Source: an uncultured Oscillospiraceae bacterium | GTDB lineage: Bacteria > Bacillota_A > Clostridia > Oscillospirales > Oscillospiraceae | Assembly: GCA_900757695.1 (NCBI GenBank) | Contig: CAAEOU010000202.1 | Span: 1-7,276, forward strand | DNA: 7,276 nucleotides | Reading direction: 5' to 3' | Made by a program: the position numbers and the translations under genes | In this document: piece by piece, positions 6,315 through 7,276 of the stretch | Layout of the letters: every line of letters starts with the position of its first letter | How positions within the stretch are numbered: the first letter of the stretch is position 1 | The notes under the pieces: model-generated | The model's database searches: none | Seen by the model: the letters and a program-made list of their open reading frames with translations, nothing else | What the model was told of the DNA's origin: nothing

Positions 6315-6797
6315 TTGAACCACGAAAAGAGATCCAAAAAATTAGGGGAAAACGTGCTTGTGGTTGTTTCGGTAATTCTGGTGGGAATTACTTTATATGG
6401 CCTATGGCTGATCTATTCGGTATGGAAGGATAAGCCCCATGAAATTGCCGAATTACAGCACGTTGATTTAGAGGCTTCGGTGATCGACGGAGTGACCTAT
6501 CTTCCGGCAGATGATGGAGAGATCGGGCCGGAGAACTGCGCCGCCATTCCTTCCGATGCAGAGGTAACGATTGTGGGATACGATATCAACTGTAACTGCT
6601 ATTATTTTTTTGGAACGGTTTCGGGAACGGACGGCAACTGGCTGTTAAAATTTGTACGTGCCGCAGATGGGGACTATCAAGCGCTCACTCCCCAAATTGC
6701 GGATGAAATCTATCACAGCCCCCAGCCCGGTGCGCCGCCCCAATGGATCGAGACGATTTTGGAGCAGAACCGACAGAACAGCACGGAAGGAACCTAA
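6315..6797 (+). CDS. Single-pass membrane protein of unknown function
   Basis: I do not recognise this 160-residue protein. From the TTG start the N terminus is basic (NHEKRSKK). One hydrophobic segment follows at about residues 13-37, rich in Val, Leu, Ile and Trp. By the positive-inside rule the N terminus is cytoplasmic and the remaining 120 residues lie outside; no signal-peptidase site or lipobox is obvious. The outer part is acidic and has Cys at 75, 93 and 95, the last two in an N-C-N-C run. It has a beta-rich stretch (about 82-115, EVTIVGYD to WLLKFVR) that might form a small SH3-like barrel, which is a weak guess. The tail is rich in Pro and Gln. The gene has its own promoter and ribosome binding site, stands alone between two terminators, and is lower in GC than dnaE in its first third. 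That it is a real gene is likely from start signals and composition; its function is unknown. Confidence 0.8.
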   Translation: MNHEKRSKKLGENVLVVVSVILVGITLYGLWLIYSVWKDKPHEIAELQHVDLEASVIDGVTYLPADDGEIGPENCAAIPSDAEVTIVGYDINCNCYYFFGTVSGTDGNWLLKFVRAADGDYQALTPQIADEIYHSPQPGAPPQWIETILEQNRQNSTEGT

Positions 6798-6817
6798 TTC
6801 AGCGTGTCCCTCCGTAC

Positions 6818-6854
6818 AAAAACAGGCGGCCCGAATCGGCATTCGGGCCGCCTG
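6818..6854 (-). terminator. Rho-independent terminator of glyA
   Basis: A perfect 14-bp GC-rich stem: CAGGCGGCCCGAAT (6823-6836), four-base loop (6837-6840), and its complement (6841-6854). On the minus strand it is followed by five T (A run at 6818-6822), the classic form of an intrinsic terminator. It begins 12 nt after the glyA stop codon. On the plus strand it lies 25 nt after the membrane-protein gene and could also stop that transcript, but there it lacks a T-tract. Confidence 0.92.
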
Positions 6855-6866
6855 TCTGCGTAGTGC

Positions 6867-7276
6867 TTATTCGTACAGGGGGAACTTTGCGGTGAGGGCG
6901 TCGACACGGGCGGTGATCTCATCCTTCTTGGTGTCGAAGTGGTAGATGCAGTCGGCAATGCAGTCGGCGATCTCCTTCATTTCGTTGACACCCATCCCAC
7001 GGGTGGTAACGGCGGGAGTACCCAGCCGCAGACCGGAGGTGACGAAGGGGCTGCGCTTCTCACCGGGAACGGTGTTCTTGTTGGCGGTAATGTGTACCTC
7101 GTCCAGATTGTGCTCCAGCTCCTTGCCGGTGCACTCCTCATCGGTGAGGTCTACCAGCAGCAGGTGGTTGTCGGTGCCGCCGGATACCAGCTTCACGCCC
7201 CGGGCCAGCAGCTGCTGGGCCATAGCCTGGGCATTTTCAATGATTTTTCTGCCGTACTCCTTAAATTCAGGCTTCA
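6867..7276 (-). CDS. glyA: Serine hydroxymethyltransferase, C-terminal part (partial)
   Basis: The frame runs from the right edge of the window to a TAA stop at 6867-6869 and gives the last 135 residues of an enzyme usually about 415 residues long. It interconverts serine and glycine with tetrahydrofolate and PLP in the cytoplasm, feeding one-carbon metabolism. The family is clear from GGTDNHLLLVDL, the LDEVHITANKNTVPG segment and SPFVTSGLRLGTPAVTTRGM. The Arg in SGLRLGTPA corresponds to the Arg that binds the substrate carboxylate (R363 in E. coli). The PLP lysine and the start are outside the window. An ATG at 7221-7223 is internal (methionine in AQAMAQQ), not the start, because homologous sequence (KPEFKEYGRKII) continues upstream to the edge. 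The gene points towards the membrane-protein gene and has its own terminator. Confidence 0.97.
   Translation of the reverse strand, partial: KPEFKEYGRKIIENAQAMAQQLLARGVKLVSGGTDNHLLLVDLTDEECTGKELEHNLDEVHITANKNTVPGEKRSPFVTSGLRLGTPAVTTRGMGVNEMKEIADCIADCIYHFDTKKDEITARVDALTAKFPLYE

Noticed and set aside
6605..6611. Run of seven T in the membrane-protein gene as a possible phase-variation tract
   Set aside because: Seven bases is short for slipped-strand switching, the frame is open through it, and no second sign of phase variation exists.

Overview
This looks like a chromosomal housekeeping window from a fairly GC-rich member of the Clostridia (Firmicutes). The Oscillospiraceae/Ruminococcaceae neighbourhood is my best guess. 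The reasons are the rapZ-yvcK-whiA cluster typical of Gram-positive bacteria, a clostridial-type DnaE with an intact-looking PHP domain, strong Shine-Dalgarno sequences, TTG/GTG starts, and roughly 55-60% GC in the main genes. The lineage is inferred by eye; no search was run.

Positions 1-6096 hold a tightly packed plus-strand gene run: the 3' end of rapZ, yvcK (overlapping rapZ), whiA (9 nt later), a Nudix hydrolase (6 nt later) and dnaE (27 nt later). The spacing suggests one transcript, which ends at a long hairpin just after dnaE (6119-6156). RapZ, YvcK and WhiA connect cell-envelope and central-carbon status (UDP-sugar-linked regulation) to growth and division. The Nudix enzyme probably cleans up nucleotides, and DnaE is a replicative polymerase alpha subunit. 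In Bacillus subtilis the related cluster is yvcI (Nudix)-yvcJ-yvcK-yvcL-crh. Here the Nudix gene lies at the other end and no HPr/Crh gene is present between whiA and dnaE.

Positions 6097-6314 form an AT-richer intergenic region. It contains the terminator, a good extended -10 promoter (6237-6265), and two exact copies of a small palindromic element that bracket this promoter. The promoter serves a 160-residue, single-pass membrane protein of unknown function (6315-6797), which is the least explained gene in the window.

Positions 6798-7276 hold the convergent, minus-strand 3' end of glyA (serine hydroxymethyltransferase), cut by the window edge, with its own perfect 14-bp stem terminator (6818-6854). 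No tRNA, rRNA, CRISPR or mobile element was seen. No clear new multi-gene system is present. The most unusual part is the regulated orphan membrane protein between dnaE and glyA.
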